A stretch of DNA of 64,000 bases from Clostridium estertheticum (GCF_011065935.2 NZ_JAAMNH020000001.1:3555001-3619000), one strand, 5' to 3'; shown: positions 17,063-26,634, counted from the first letter of the stretch. Notes: generated by a model from the letters alone, not told the origin. Translations and numbers: made by a program.

Positions 17063-17782
17063 CTATTTCTTTTCTATTGGTTTAGCAAACTCAAATTTAT
17101 ATGCTTTATTATATTTAAGAACCTTAATTTTATCTGATTTTTCCATAGTTATATCGCAGGTCTTACTAAGGTCTTGTGGAATCGCTCCTGGAAAACTAAT
17201 AGCACTTTCTAGTAAGTCTTTTTTCCCAATTGCTTTAATTGTAATTCTTTTATTATAAGAAATCCTTTCATCATTCATAATAATTGCATTTCCTGCATTT
17301 CTTATACCACTACGAGAAGTAAATCTAATATCATTAATTGAAATTGCTTCAGCATCTGCCGCATTTAATTCATTTACTATATGCACCAAATCTGTATCAT
17401 TTATACGCTGAGATTCAGAGTCACTACCAAAAACATCACTTTTAGGGGTAATGTAAATTATTATACCTTGACCTTCTACTTCAGTACCCCCAGTAAGAAT
17501 TCTCGTCTCTTCCAATTCTTTGTATAATAATCCACTTTGTTCATCTCTTCCCTTAGCAGAGTTCTCATATTCCTTTGTTTTAGCATCTAATTCATCAATC
17601 TTTTTCTGCATTTCTTCTTTGCTAGTTTTTAATTGTTCATTTTCAGTTATAATTTCTGGTGTATTCTTATTAGTATCCGCTGTTAAATTCTGTTTGCTTA
17701 TCATTTTAAATTGGTAAGTTATCATAAATCCTAATAATACACATATTATGCCAATGGAAATTTGGGATCTAAACTTCTTCAT
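17063..17782 (-). CDS. DUF881 family protein (first copy)
   Basis: About 239 residues starting at ATG 17782, which has AAGGAGG 8 bases upstream. The longer frame from 17905 would overlap ftsQ and carry 41 unlikely residues. It has an N-terminal membrane segment (about 9-27), a coiled coil (about 45-90) and the DUF881 domain with EVEGQGIIIYITPK, VHIVNELNAADAEAISIND. No catalytic residues are known. It lies directly downstream of ftsQ. Confidence 0.86.
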   Translation of the reverse strand: MKKFRSQISIGIICVLLGFMITYQFKMISKQNLTADTNKNTPEIITENEQLKTSKEEMQKKIDELDAKTKEYENSAKGRDEQSGLLYKELEETRILTGGTEVEGQGIIIYITPKSDVFGSDSESQRINDTDLVHIVNELNAADAEAISINDIRFTSRSGIRNAGNAIIMNDERISYNKRITIKAIGKKDLLESAISFPGAIPQDLSKTCDITMEKSDKIKVLKYNKAYKFEFAKPIEKK

Positions 17783-17831
17783 AGACTTCCTCCTTGCTAC
17801 TCTCTGGGGGGGGTACTTGTTTTTGTTTTTA

Positions 17832-18638
17832 CTATTGTTGTATAAATACAACTGGATTGGATTTAGAACTAACATCCACATAACCTTTAGCACCCTTATA
17901 TTCAAGTTGTGAAATAATGTTTATCGCCTTATTAAATTTATTTTTTAAGTCGTCAGATGTTCCAAATTTAATACACATTTCTCCAGAGAAAACCTTCACA
18001 TCTAAAACATCACTTACATCTACCATAGTTATCACAATAGCACTATTGGTTTTTCTATACTCAGTAATAATATTTGTTATTTCATTTGCAATAATAATTT
18101 TTCTATTATCTTCTGAGTAAACTAAACCTCCAACTTTAGATTGTTCGTATTTAAATCCAATTAAATTCACTAAGCTTTTATTTTTAATATCAGATCTTTT
18201 TTCTAGCAAAATGCCTTTGTTATCTAGAATATAATATATGTTGTTCACTTTTCCATAAAATACAGCTACTCTTTCTTCTATTTCTATTACAATTTTATTT
18301 GGCAAAACCTTTTTAAATTTCACACCTAGGATATATGGATTTTGGATAATTCTTTTTTTACTATCGTTAAAACTTACATTAAAAATATTACTTCCAAGTG
18401 TAATTTTAGCCGCATCATTAATTTCAGCTTTTGAAGCATTGGAATTCCCTAGAATTTCAATAGTTTTAATATTAAAATAGGGTAATTTAAAACATAGTGT
18501 AATCAATGTGGATACCATAATCATGGATAGAAGCGTTAAGCGTTTTACTCTTTTTTTGTGCTTTCTTTTATATAATAATTTTTCTTTATTTTCTATAATA
18601 TAATTACCATTTTTAAAATTATCGCTTTTCTTGTTCAT
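17832..18638 (-). CDS. ftsQ: Cell division protein FtsQ/DivIB
   Basis: Bitopic divisome protein. 268 residues: a basic cytoplasmic N-terminus (about 1-33), one transmembrane helix (about 34-50), a POTRA_1 domain (about 55-123; FNIKTIEILGNSNASKAEI) and a FtsQ beta domain with VFYGKVNNIYYILDNKGILL. Start ATG follows GGGGAAG. A 249-base gap separates it from ftsW, with a terminator on the ftsW side and a possible separate promoter, so ftsQ probably begins a second transcript of the cluster. Confidence 0.92.
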   Translation of the reverse strand: MNKKSDNFKNGNYIIENKEKLLYKRKHKKRVKRLTLLSMIMVSTLITLCFKLPYFNIKTIEILGNSNASKAEINDAAKITLGSNIFNVSFNDSKKRIIQNPYILGVKFKKVLPNKIVIEIEERVAVFYGKVNNIYYILDNKGILLEKRSDIKNKSLVNLIGFKYEQSKVGGLVYSEDNRKIIIANEITNIITEYRKTNSAIVITMVDVSDVLDVKVFSGEMCIKFGTSDDLKNKFNKAINIISQLEYKGAKGYVDVSSKSNPVVFIQQ

Positions 18639-18764
18639 TCACTTCCCCGCATTCAATAATACATATTTTTTACATTTTTGACTTTTAAAATATAAACTTC
18701 TAGATTGTAGTTCACACTTTATCTTAATTTATCTAACTTACTTTTATAACTCACTTATCTATAT

Positions 18765-18793
18765 ATAATACCACTTAATCTAATTATTTTCAT
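18765..18793 (-). promoter_or_regulatory. Weak promoter candidate for ftsQ
   Basis: TGGTATTAT (an extended -10) lies on the minus strand at about 18765-18773. A poor -35, ATGAAA, lies 17 bp upstream. It falls between the ftsW terminator and ftsQ. Confidence 0.3.
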
Positions 18794-18850
18794 CTCAATT
18801 CCAATGTATTTTTTAGTATTTTAAAAAAATTAATATTTTGTGTGAGAAAG

Positions 18851-18882
18851 CATATAAAAAGGCATGCACAAATGCAAGCCTT
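18851..18882 (-). terminator. Terminator after ftsW
   Basis: The minus strand reads AAGGCTTGCA-TTTG-TGCATGCCTT, with one unpaired base, followed by TTT. It starts 6 bases beyond the ftsW stop. Confidence 0.75.
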
Positions 18883-18887
18883 CCCTT

Positions 18888-19994
18888 TTAATTTTTATTT
18901 GCATTTTGTCTTGACACGTTTAAAATTACTCCCATGGCAAACATATTAAAAACCAAAGCTGAGCCACCATAGCTTATAAAAGGCAATGGCACACCTGTAA
19001 CTGGCATTGAACCGGTAACTACTGCTATATTAATAATTGCTTGAATAGCTATAACAGATGTAATACCAATGCCTAAAATAGTACCATACATATCTTTAGC
19101 TGTAACTGCTATTTTAATACCACGCCATACAAATATTACAAATAATAAAATTATAAAGCCGCATCCGATTAATCCTAATTCTTCACCAATTATTGAAAAA
19201 ATAAAATCCGTCCACGGTTCTGGTATGTAAAGACATTTTTGTCTCGATTGCCCAATTCCTGCACCAGTGACTCCGCCAGACCCAAGTGCAAGCAATGATT
19301 GAACTAGTTGATAGCCTTCATCTTGACTATGGGCAAAAGGATTTGTAAAATTCATAAGTCTTTCCAATCTATATGGCGCAATTAATATTAAAACACCAAC
19401 TGCAGCAACTAGCGATCCACCTATGGCAAAAATGTGTAAAAATCTTGCTCCTACCGCAAATAAAATAATTACAGTAACAATCATTATAACTGTTGCAATA
19501 CTTAAGTTTGGTTCTAGTAAAATTAGACCTGCATAAAATCCTGAAACTAATAAGTACGGAAGAACACCTTTAAAGAATTCTTTAACTTTTTCTCCCTTTA
19601 TGTCTAAGCTTTTAGCCATATATAACACTATAGCATATTTTGCAATTTCCGATGGTTGAAAACCTGCAAATCCTAATGGAATCCATCTCTTAGAACCGTT
19701 AACGGCTGGACATGCAAGTACAGCAAGTAATAACACTACAGTAATTATCATAATAATACCAGTATATTTTTTTATTACGTGATAATCAATTTTAATAGCT
19801 GCAATCATAAAAATGAATCCAATGCATACCCACATTAATTGTTTTTTTAAATAGAATTCTGGATCATCTAGTTTGAAAGCCGAAGTATAGGAGCTGGCAC
19901 TATAAACCATTACTACTCCGATGGCCACAAGAAGCATTATGGTTGCAAATAATACAAAATCTATTTGTCCTATTTTAACCTTGGATTTTTTCAT
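18888..19994 (-). CDS. ftsW: SEDS peptidoglycan glycosyltransferase FtsW/SpoVE
   Basis: Polymerises lipid II into glycan strands together with a class B PBP. 368 residues with about ten membrane segments; family motifs are NGSKRWIPLGFAGFQPSEIAK (about 106-126), the catalytic-region ILLEPNLS, and GVPLPFISYGGSALV near the C-terminus. The probable partner is the SpoVD/FtsI-type PBP in the same cluster. FtsW and SpoVE cannot be separated by sequence here. murG does not follow it, unlike in Bacillus. Confidence 0.92.
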   Translation of the reverse strand: MKKSKVKIGQIDFVLFATIMLLVAIGVVMVYSASSYTSAFKLDDPEFYLKKQLMWVCIGFIFMIAAIKIDYHVIKKYTGIIMIITVVLLLAVLACPAVNGSKRWIPLGFAGFQPSEIAKYAIVLYMAKSLDIKGEKVKEFFKGVLPYLLVSGFYAGLILLEPNLSIATVIMIVTVIILFAVGARFLHIFAIGGSLVAAVGVLILIAPYRLERLMNFTNPFAHSQDEGYQLVQSLLALGSGGVTGAGIGQSRQKCLYIPEPWTDFIFSIIGEELGLIGCGFIILLFVIFVWRGIKIAVTAKDMYGTILGIGITSVIAIQAIINIAVVTGSMPVTGVPLPFISYGGSALVFNMFAMGVILNVSRQNANKN

Positions 19995-20029
19995 AATATA
20001 TCCTCCTTAAATCATCTCCTGGGTCGCTA

Positions 20030-20139
20030 GGATTAACGACTTCAGAAGGATATCCAGACTCCCACTGAAGTTTTTTCTTTGTTATAGTATGGGCCACTTA
20101 TAGAAGTAGGAGACTCTCCTTCTGAAATGTCGTTAAACC
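20030..20139. repeat. Palindromic structured element between mraY and ftsW
   Basis: Arms at 20030-20050 and 20117-20139 pair over about 20 bp (GGATTAACGAC with GTCGTTAAACC, TTCAGAAGGA with TCCTTCTGAA) apart from a small bulge and one mismatch. The interior forms further hairpins (CCACTT / AAGTAGG; TCTCC / GGAGA). It fills almost the whole mraY-ftsW gap, right up to the mraY stop codon. It has the look of a dispersed palindromic repeat or MITE rather than a terminator, as no T-run follows. Confidence 0.5.
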
Positions 20140-21093
20140 CTAATAGGTAAAGGATAGAAATCCAACTATACATAAAACCACTGTTACAATAGAGAATATT
20201 GCCACAATCTTAGTTTCCTGCCATCCACTTAATTCAAAATGATGGTGAATTGGAGACATCTTAAATACTCTCTTACCAGTAGACTTAAATACTAATACTT
20301 GAATAATAACTGAAACTGCCTCCAGAACATATATTCCACCTACAATAACAACCAGTAGTGGTACCTTAAGTATCATACCCACCGCTGCTACTGCGCCACC
20401 AAGTGCAAGTGACCCCATGTCTCCCATAAAAATTTGTGCTTTATAAGAATTAAATTTTAAAAATCCTAATAACGCACCAGCAAGAGCAGCACAGAATATT
20501 GCAAGAGTAGAATGAAACATCATATTACTAACTAGTGCAAAGAATGTCATAACTACTATTGTAACACTGGTAGCTAAGCCATCTAATCCATCTGTTAAAT
20601 TAACTGAATTTGTAGTTGCTGCAAAATATATAATAATACAGGGTACATACCAAATACCCAATTTTATGGTTTTATTTAAAAATGGTATCATTGTTTCCGT
20701 CCCTATTATAATTGAAGCGTAATAACCAATAAAACCCGCTACCACAACTATAAGTAGCATCTTTTGTTTGGATGAAAGCCCTTCATTTTTTTTACGTTTT
20801 ATTTTTAGAACATCATCAATAAGCCCAATTAATCCAAAAGCAATAAAACAATATAGTGCAATCATAGCCTCATCATTTAAATGCCTAACAATGATTAGCA
20901 TTGTAATTATTGTTGAAGTCATGAATATAATGCCTCCCATAGTAGGTGTGCCTGCTTTTTTTAGATGACTTCTAGGTCCTTCTTCCCTTATATTTTGACC
21001 AAACTTAAGCTTATGTAACATTGGAATTAAAAGTGGACCTTGTAGAATTGATAAAAAAAATGCAATTAAAACTGAATATATAATTAAACTCAT
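20140..21093 (-). CDS. mraY: Phospho-MurNAc-pentapeptide transferase MraY
   Basis: Makes lipid I on the inner face of the membrane. 317 residues, about ten membrane segments. Signatures: GTPTMGGIIF, the catalytic NLTDGLDGLA with IGLIDD, and the C-terminal MSPIHHHFELSGW. Its ATG overlaps the murF stop (ATGA), so coupling is expected. Length matches Firmicute MraY. Confidence 0.97.
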   Translation of the reverse strand: MSLIIYSVLIAFFLSILQGPLLIPMLHKLKFGQNIREEGPRSHLKKAGTPTMGGIIFMTSTIITMLIIVRHLNDEAMIALYCFIAFGLIGLIDDVLKIKRKKNEGLSSKQKMLLIVVVAGFIGYYASIIIGTETMIPFLNKTIKLGIWYVPCIIIYFAATTNSVNLTDGLDGLATSVTIVVMTFFALVSNMMFHSTLAIFCAALAGALLGFLKFNSYKAQIFMGDMGSLALGGAVAAVGMILKVPLLVVIVGGIYVLEAVSVIIQVLVFKSTGKRVFKMSPIHHHFELSGWQETKIVAIFSIVTVVLCIVGFLSFTY

Positions 21094-22541
21094 TTTTCAG
21101 TCACCTCTTTAGCATTTATATTATCTAGCGAATTTAGATTCGCCCGCGAATTAATATTCTCTAGAGCATTCAAATGCTCTAGTTCATTAACTATGCTCTC
21201 AAACTTCATATATCTCGAAGCTTTAACTAAAACAACATCATTTGGGGCAATAATTTCACTTAGGAAAGAAATTACTTCATTATAAGTTTCAAAACACCTA
21301 TATTTATCTATATCACTAAATCCTTGTTTATATGCCTCATTAAATTCCCCTAGGGTAATTAATAAATCAATATCTTTACTTTTTGCATATTCCCCAACTT
21401 GCCTATGTCCTTCGAAGGCGTTATTTCCTAATTCTCTCATAGTACCGAGTATTGCAATTTTAGATTTTCCACTAACATCACAAAGTACATCCATTGCAGC
21501 TAGCATTGAATCTGGGCTAGCATTATAACAGTCGTTAATGACAGTGAATTTTTCACCCTTTGTTATATCTAAACGCATAGAGGTGGCTTCTAAATTTTTA
21601 AAGCCACTAGCAATTTCATCATAGCTCATACCCAATACCCTTCCGCAAGCTACTGCTAGTAGGGAATTTAGTACGTTATGTCTTCCAGGTATATTAACCT
21701 CAATTGTATTATCAGTTAAAATTCCAGTCTCAATTAATCTGAATGTTATTTTGTGCTCAAAAATATTTAAATCACAGGCTTTATAATCAGCCTGAGAATC
21801 AATTCCTGTTTTTATAGTTTTATAGTTTGATGTGATTATATTTTCTAATAAATCATTGTCTGAATTTACAATTAAAATACTATCCTCTGTAAAAAAATCT
21901 GTTATCTCCATTTTAGCCTTTAAAATATTTTCTCTTGTTTTAAGATTTTCAAGGTGAGACATTCCGATGTTAGTAATTATGCCAATATTAGGTTTTGAAG
22001 TCTCACATAGGTTATGAATCTCTCCAAAATCACTCATTCCCATTTCGAGAACTGCAATATCATAACTTTTATCTAACATAAATATCATCATAGGTAACCC
22101 TATTTCGTTGTTAAAATTACCCAGTGTTTTAAAAACTTTGAATTTTGCAGATAGCACCGCTGCAACCAAATCCTTTGTGGAAGTTTTGCCTGTAGACCCT
22201 GTAATCCCTACTACTTGTATATCTAGCTTATTTAAATAAAATTTTGCTAAATCCCTTAATGCTTTTTTAGTATCTCCTACTTTAATTACAGTAGTTTTCA
22301 CATCTAGCAACTTTTCTTCAAATTTTATTTCATCAATTATGCAAATTGAAGCTCCTTTTTTACTAGCATCTACAATAAAATCATTAGCATTAAAATTTTC
22401 ACCCTTTAAGGCTATAAAAATATCCTTGTCTTTTATGTCTCTTGTATCCATGCAAACATTGTTATAAAAGGCGCTTTCTCCTTTAACTACTACTTCTCCA
22501 AGCGTTGCCTCAATTATCTCGTCTAGTGTAATATACTCCAT
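21090..22541 (-). CDS. murF: UDP-MurNAc-tripeptide D-alanyl-D-alanine ligase MurF
   Basis: Adds D-Ala-D-Ala to the UDP-MurNAc tripeptide. 483 residues in three Mur ligase domains; P-loop GITGSTGKTSTKD (about 115-127), central LEMGMSDFGEI, and C-terminal NDCYNASPDSM. The last 30 residues are an Asn/Leu-rich imperfect repeat (LEHLNALENIN, ANLNSLDNIN) beyond the normal domain end, with no recognised function. It abuts murE and overlaps mraY by 4 bases. Confidence 0.96.
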   Translation of the reverse strand: MEYITLDEIIEATLGEVVVKGESAFYNNVCMDTRDIKDKDIFIALKGENFNANDFIVDASKKGASICIIDEIKFEEKLLDVKTTVIKVGDTKKALRDLAKFYLNKLDIQVVGITGSTGKTSTKDLVAAVLSAKFKVFKTLGNFNNEIGLPMMIFMLDKSYDIAVLEMGMSDFGEIHNLCETSKPNIGIITNIGMSHLENLKTRENILKAKMEITDFFTEDSILIVNSDNDLLENIITSNYKTIKTGIDSQADYKACDLNIFEHKITFRLIETGILTDNTIEVNIPGRHNVLNSLLAVACGRVLGMSYDEIASGFKNLEATSMRLDITKGEKFTVINDCYNASPDSMLAAMDVLCDVSGKSKIAILGTMRELGNNAFEGHRQVGEYAKSKDIDLLITLGEFNEAYKQGFSDIDKYRCFETYNEVISFLSEIIAPNDVVLVKASRYMKFESIVNELEHLNALENINSRANLNSLDNINAKEVTEK

Positions 22542-23987
22542 CTACAAACTCCCCTTTATTATATCTAAAACAATTTCCCGCTCATCAAAATGTATTGTTT
22601 TATCCTTCAAAACCTGATAGTCCTCATGCCCTTTTCCTGCAATAACAATTACATCATCTTTCATCGCAATTTCAATTGCTCTTTTTATAGCTGCTGTTCT
22701 ATCCGCTATAATTTCAAATTTCTGTTTTCCAATGCCTTTTACTACATCATTAATTATTTCTAGCGGGTCCTCAGTTCTTGGATTGTCAGAAGTTATTATT
22801 GAAATATCACTAAGTTTGCTACCAATTTCGCCCATGATAGCTCTTTTGGTTTTATCTCTATCTCCGCCGCAACCAAAAACACATATAAGTTTGCCTTTTG
22901 TAAATTCTCTCACAGTTTTTAGTATGTTTTCTAGTGCATCAGGTGTATGTGCATAATCTAAAATTATTTCAAATCCCAAGTTGTAGTTATTTGCAACAAG
23001 TTCACAACGTCCAAGCACTTGTACTTTTTTTAGCCCTTGTTTAATTGCAGATATTTCTATTCCCTGATTTAAACAAACTCCAATGCAGCCAAGAGCATTA
23101 TATATATTATAATTTCCTGGTATATTCAATTCAATCTCAAAAGAGTTGTCTTTATACAGCACCGTGAATTTACTTCCCCTCGAGTTCATTTCTATATTAG
23201 TAGCCCTAATATCTACATTGGAATTTAATCCATAGCTCGATTTACTACTTGTAATTAAATTATAGGCACTGCCTCCATAAGTATCATCAATATTAATTAC
23301 AGAGTTTTTACTATGCTTAAATAATATTAGTTTTGCATTAAAATAATTTTCTAAAGTTTTATGAAAATCTAAATGATCTTGTGTTAAATTTGTGAAAATG
23401 CTTTCACAAAACTCTATTCCATATACCCTATCTAAATACAGTGAATGAGAAGACACCTCCATAACACAATAATCCACACGTGACTCCACCATTTCATTGA
23501 AAAGCTCATGTAGCTCTAGAGATTCTGGAGTAGTTCTCTCCGAATGAATTTTGTCCTCACCAATATAATTTGCTATAGTTCCAATAAGTCCAACTTTATG
23601 CCCTTGCTCCTCTAAAATAGCTTTAATCATAAAGGCTGAAGTTGTTTTTCCATTAGTACCTGTGATTCCTATGATTTTCATCTTACTACTAGGGTTATTA
23701 TAGTAATTAGCTGCACTTAGAGCTAATGCCTTTCTGCTATCTTCTACTTTAATCACAGTACAATTTAATTGTGCTTCTATATTCTTCTGACATACAATAG
23801 CAGCCGCTCCATTGTTAATTGCATTTTGTATATATTCATGACCATCAACCTTATACCCATCTATACAGAAAAATAAATCTCCACTTTTAATTTTTCTTGA
23901 ATCATATTGAATTTCTTTTATATCTATATCAATATTTCCATTAATTAAATCCAAATTAATATTCTCCATAATTTTTCTTAATTTCAT
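22542..23987 (-). CDS. murE: UDP-MurNAc-tripeptide synthetase MurE, meso-DAP type
   Basis: Adds the third stem-peptide residue. 481 residues; P-loop GITGTNGKTTSAF (about 110-122), carbamoylated-lysine region and C-terminal specificity motif DNPRTEDP. DNPR is the established meso-diaminopimelate signature, consistent with dapF here. Start ATG follows AGGGAG. Its upstream gap of about 390 bases contains tandem repeats and hairpins, but no gene. Confidence 0.97.
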   Translation of the reverse strand: MKLRKIMENINLDLINGNIDIDIKEIQYDSRKIKSGDLFFCIDGYKVDGHEYIQNAINNGAAAIVCQKNIEAQLNCTVIKVEDSRKALALSAANYYNNPSSKMKIIGITGTNGKTTSAFMIKAILEEQGHKVGLIGTIANYIGEDKIHSERTTPESLELHELFNEMVESRVDYCVMEVSSHSLYLDRVYGIEFCESIFTNLTQDHLDFHKTLENYFNAKLILFKHSKNSVINIDDTYGGSAYNLITSSKSSYGLNSNVDIRATNIEMNSRGSKFTVLYKDNSFEIELNIPGNYNIYNALGCIGVCLNQGIEISAIKQGLKKVQVLGRCELVANNYNLGFEIILDYAHTPDALENILKTVREFTKGKLICVFGCGGDRDKTKRAIMGEIGSKLSDISIITSDNPRTEDPLEIINDVVKGIGKQKFEIIADRTAAIKRAIEIAMKDDVIVIAGKGHEDYQVLKDKTIHFDEREIVLDIIKGSL

Positions 23988-24002
23988 ATTTTCACTCCCT
24001 TA

Positions 24003-24110
24003 GTGTATTTACTCATAAATGTGTATTTACTCATAAATGTGTATTTACTCATAAATGTGTATTTATTCATAAATGTGTGTCTATACATAAATATGTGTTA
24101 ATACATATAA
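24003..24110. repeat. 18-bp tandem repeat upstream of murE
   Basis: GTGTATTTACTCATAAAT occurs three times exactly (24003-24056), once with one change (24057-24074), then in two decaying copies up to 24110. It begins 16 bases before the murE start. There are no spacers between the copies, so it is not CRISPR. The graded decay away from murE suggests repeat slippage. Confidence 0.9.
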
Positions 24111-24179
24111 TATGCTTTTACATATAGTATGCTTGCAAATAATTATTTTTCTTATTATTACTAACCTGTTTTGAAAATA

Positions 24180-24290
24180 GTATACAGAAGTAAAGAGGAT
24201 TCCCTAAAAAAATTACTTTTACCCACAACATGGCAAATCCGACAGTTCAGAAATACTGAGTGATGTCGGTATTTATCACCTTTATGTTAC
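24180..24290. other. Unrecognised structured element in the spoVD-murE gap
   Basis: The rest of this 390-base gap has a hairpin CCGACA / TGTCGG (24239-24269) with an inner CAG/CTG stem. A second pair of arms, AGAAGTAA / TTACTTTT, lies at about 24187-24219, and GGTGAT / ATCACT could pair in competition. No ORF or known riboswitch is seen. Confidence 0.35.
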
Positions 24291-24293
24291 ACG

Positions 24294-24342
24294 AAAATAA
24301 ATAACAAGTCAAAGTTGCTCTATACTGACTTGTTATTTATTT
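24294..24342 (-). terminator. Terminator after spoVD with long repeated stem
   Basis: A 17-bp stem, AAATAAATAACAAGTCA / TGACTTGTTATTTATTT, with a 14-base loop, 38 bases past the spoVD stop. Nearly the same stem recurs at 62806-62861. Confidence 0.8.
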
Positions 24343-24379
24343 CACTGTTTCTTAAATATAGTATCTACACTATATTTAA

Positions 24380-26575
24380 CTAGTCAGCCATTATATCTAA
24401 ATGTAATGTAATAGTAGTTCCTTTTTTTACTTCTGTGCCTTCTACACTTTGTTCTGAGACTATTCCATTACCAATAAATTGAACTTTTAGACCAAGACTA
24501 TTTAACATTTCACTAGCTTTTTCCGGGCTATTTCCTTTAACATTTGGAACTATCACTGAATTACTATACTCTACTTTTGTATCAGTGTGTAAAATAATTT
24601 CAGTTCCTTCTTTAACTGTATATCCAGGTTTAGGAGTCATATCAGTAATAACTTCTCCGCCAGTTGTTAATTTCAACTTTAAGTTATTATCTTTTAATAT
24701 TTTTTGAGCCTCTGCTCTTTTAAGGCCTCTTACCTCAGGCACGATAATATCCCTAAGTAAACTTTTGCCAATTTCCTCACTAGAAGCATCAGATTTTAAT
24801 GATAAGTAATTAAATATATCATTAAAAACTTGTTTTGCCACCACTGTTGCAATTTGTCCACCATAATAATTAGATGGATTTGGTTCATCAATATTAATTA
24901 GTAAGGTTATTTGTGGATCATTTGCAGGTGCCATTCCTGCAAATGACGAAACATATTTTTGTGGTGCATAACCAGGCCCAGTGCTACTAATCTTTTGAGC
25001 AGTTCCCGTTTTTCCAGCAATATGATATCCTGCAATATATGCCTTCTTACCTCCACCACTTTCTATAACCTGTTCTAGGTCAGCTCTAAGTTGCTTTGTC
25101 ACTGACTCATCTATTATTCTTCTTTCATTAAAATTGGAATATGATTGAAGAACCTTTTTATTGTTTAAATCATCATAATTTATTATCTCTTTCATAACAT
25201 GAGGTGTTATAAGTTTCCCTCCATTTGCAATAGCATTAAATGCTGTTAAATACTGCACACAAGATAGTGTATTACTTTGACCAAAAGATGTTGTTGCTAC
25301 GTCAAGAGTAGTCATACTTTTAGTTGGTCTGATTATTCCTGAAGCTTCTCCATTTAAATCAATACCAGTTTTTTTTCCAAGTCCAAACAAGTAAATATAC
25401 TTATTTAGTTTTTCAGGACCTAGTCTTCGACCCAGTTCCATAAATCCAACATTACATGAGTTTTTTAAAATATCCACAAAGCTTTGAGCTCCATGTCCCG
25501 TTGTTTTCCAACACTTTATTGTTTTACCTGCAACTACAGTGCTACCATTACAGACAAATCTATCACTGTCTGTAACTAGTTTCTCTTCCATGGCAGCTGT
25601 TGCAGTAACTACTTTAAAAATAGACCCTGGCTCAAATGTATCACTTACTGCTCTGTTTCTCCAAGCCTTTTGGTTTTCGTCAAAACTTTTAGTAAGATCC
25701 CAGGGATCATTTGGATTATAGCCTGGTTTATTAGCCATCCCCAAAATTTCTCCATTTTTAGGATTCATTGCAATTATGGTAACTGCTGCTGCTTTATTAT
25801 CAATCATGGCCTGAGTAGCCGCTTTTTCACAAAAATATTGAATCATCTCATCAATAGTAAGTACTACATCTTTACCATTTATTGGTTTTGTATAATCTGA
25901 TATTTTATAAGGCAAAGCTTCACTTTTTCTATCAGTTTCAGAAAGGTTTATTCCAGGTACCCCAGATAGATATTTATCGTAATATAGTTCAACGCCTGTT
26001 AATCCATTACCATCAGAATTAGTATGTCCTATAACATTTGCTAAGAAATTATTATTAGGATAATATCTTTTTGTATCTCCAGTAATTACAATTCCCCGGA
26101 GCTTATTACTTTTAGCATAATCAACAATTTTATCGGCTATATCCTTATCTATCCTTCTCTTCAAAATGGCTGCTCCAATAGGTTTTCCCTTTGCATTAGT
26201 CTGAGTCAAAATAGATAAAACATTCTTAGATTCCATTCCAAGTATTTTAGCAAGGTCAGGTGCAATACCCGCCATAGTTAATTTGTTTTTGCTTGTAGTA
26301 TCTCTTAATGAATTAAGATCTAAGTCTACTCTAAAAACATTTGCACTTATAGCTAATTCCTTTTCATTTCTGTCTAAAATCCGTCCTCGTTGTGGTGCAA
26401 TCCGAACGTCACTTGTCCATTGTAGAATTGCCATTTCTTTATAATCCTTTCCTTTAACTATCATTACGTAGCTTAACCTACTAACTAATAGAAAAAACAA
26501 AAGAAAAAGTATGAAAAAGACACCCAACATTCGTCGTTTAACTAATACCTTGTCCCTATACTCTCCTCTTGCCAA
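24380..26575 (-). CDS. Class B penicillin-binding protein with PASTA domains (SpoVD/FtsI type)
   Basis: Septal or sporulation peptidoglycan transpeptidase, partner of the SEDS protein FtsW. 731 residues: N-terminal membrane anchor (about 16-38), PBP dimerisation domain (about 57-215), transpeptidase domain with active-site SIFK (Ser318), SCN (373-375) and KTGTA (522-526), and two C-terminal PASTA domains (about 611-668 and 671-731). B. subtilis SpoVD has one PASTA and PBP2B two. As the only class B PBP here it may serve vegetative division, sporulation or both. Start is TTG 26575 after GGGGGAA. Confidence 0.92.
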   Translation of the reverse strand: MARGEYRDKVLVKRRMLGVFFILFLLFFLLVSRLSYVMIVKGKDYKEMAILQWTSDVRIAPQRGRILDRNEKELAISANVFRVDLDLNSLRDTTSKNKLTMAGIAPDLAKILGMESKNVLSILTQTNAKGKPIGAAILKRRIDKDIADKIVDYAKSNKLRGIVITGDTKRYYPNNNFLANVIGHTNSDGNGLTGVELYYDKYLSGVPGINLSETDRKSEALPYKISDYTKPINGKDVVLTIDEMIQYFCEKAATQAMIDNKAAAVTIIAMNPKNGEILGMANKPGYNPNDPWDLTKSFDENQKAWRNRAVSDTFEPGSIFKVVTATAAMEEKLVTDSDRFVCNGSTVVAGKTIKCWKTTGHGAQSFVDILKNSCNVGFMELGRRLGPEKLNKYIYLFGLGKKTGIDLNGEASGIIRPTKSMTTLDVATTSFGQSNTLSCVQYLTAFNAIANGGKLITPHVMKEIINYDDLNNKKVLQSYSNFNERRIIDESVTKQLRADLEQVIESGGGKKAYIAGYHIAGKTGTAQKISSTGPGYAPQKYVSSFAGMAPANDPQITLLINIDEPNPSNYYGGQIATVVAKQVFNDIFNYLSLKSDASSEEIGKSLLRDIIVPEVRGLKRAEAQKILKDNNLKLKLTTGGEVITDMTPKPGYTVKEGTEIILHTDTKVEYSNSVIVPNVKGNSPEKASEMLNSLGLKVQFIGNGIVSEQSVEGTEVKKGTTITLHLDIMAD

Positions 26576-26634
26576 TGTGGTTCCCCCTTACTATTATCTG
26601 TGAAAAAGAAAACATAAAAATTAATAATTGCTAT

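Noticed and set aside
24003..24110. Possible CRISPR array
   Set aside because: The 18-bp units are directly adjacent with no spacers, and no cas genes are present.
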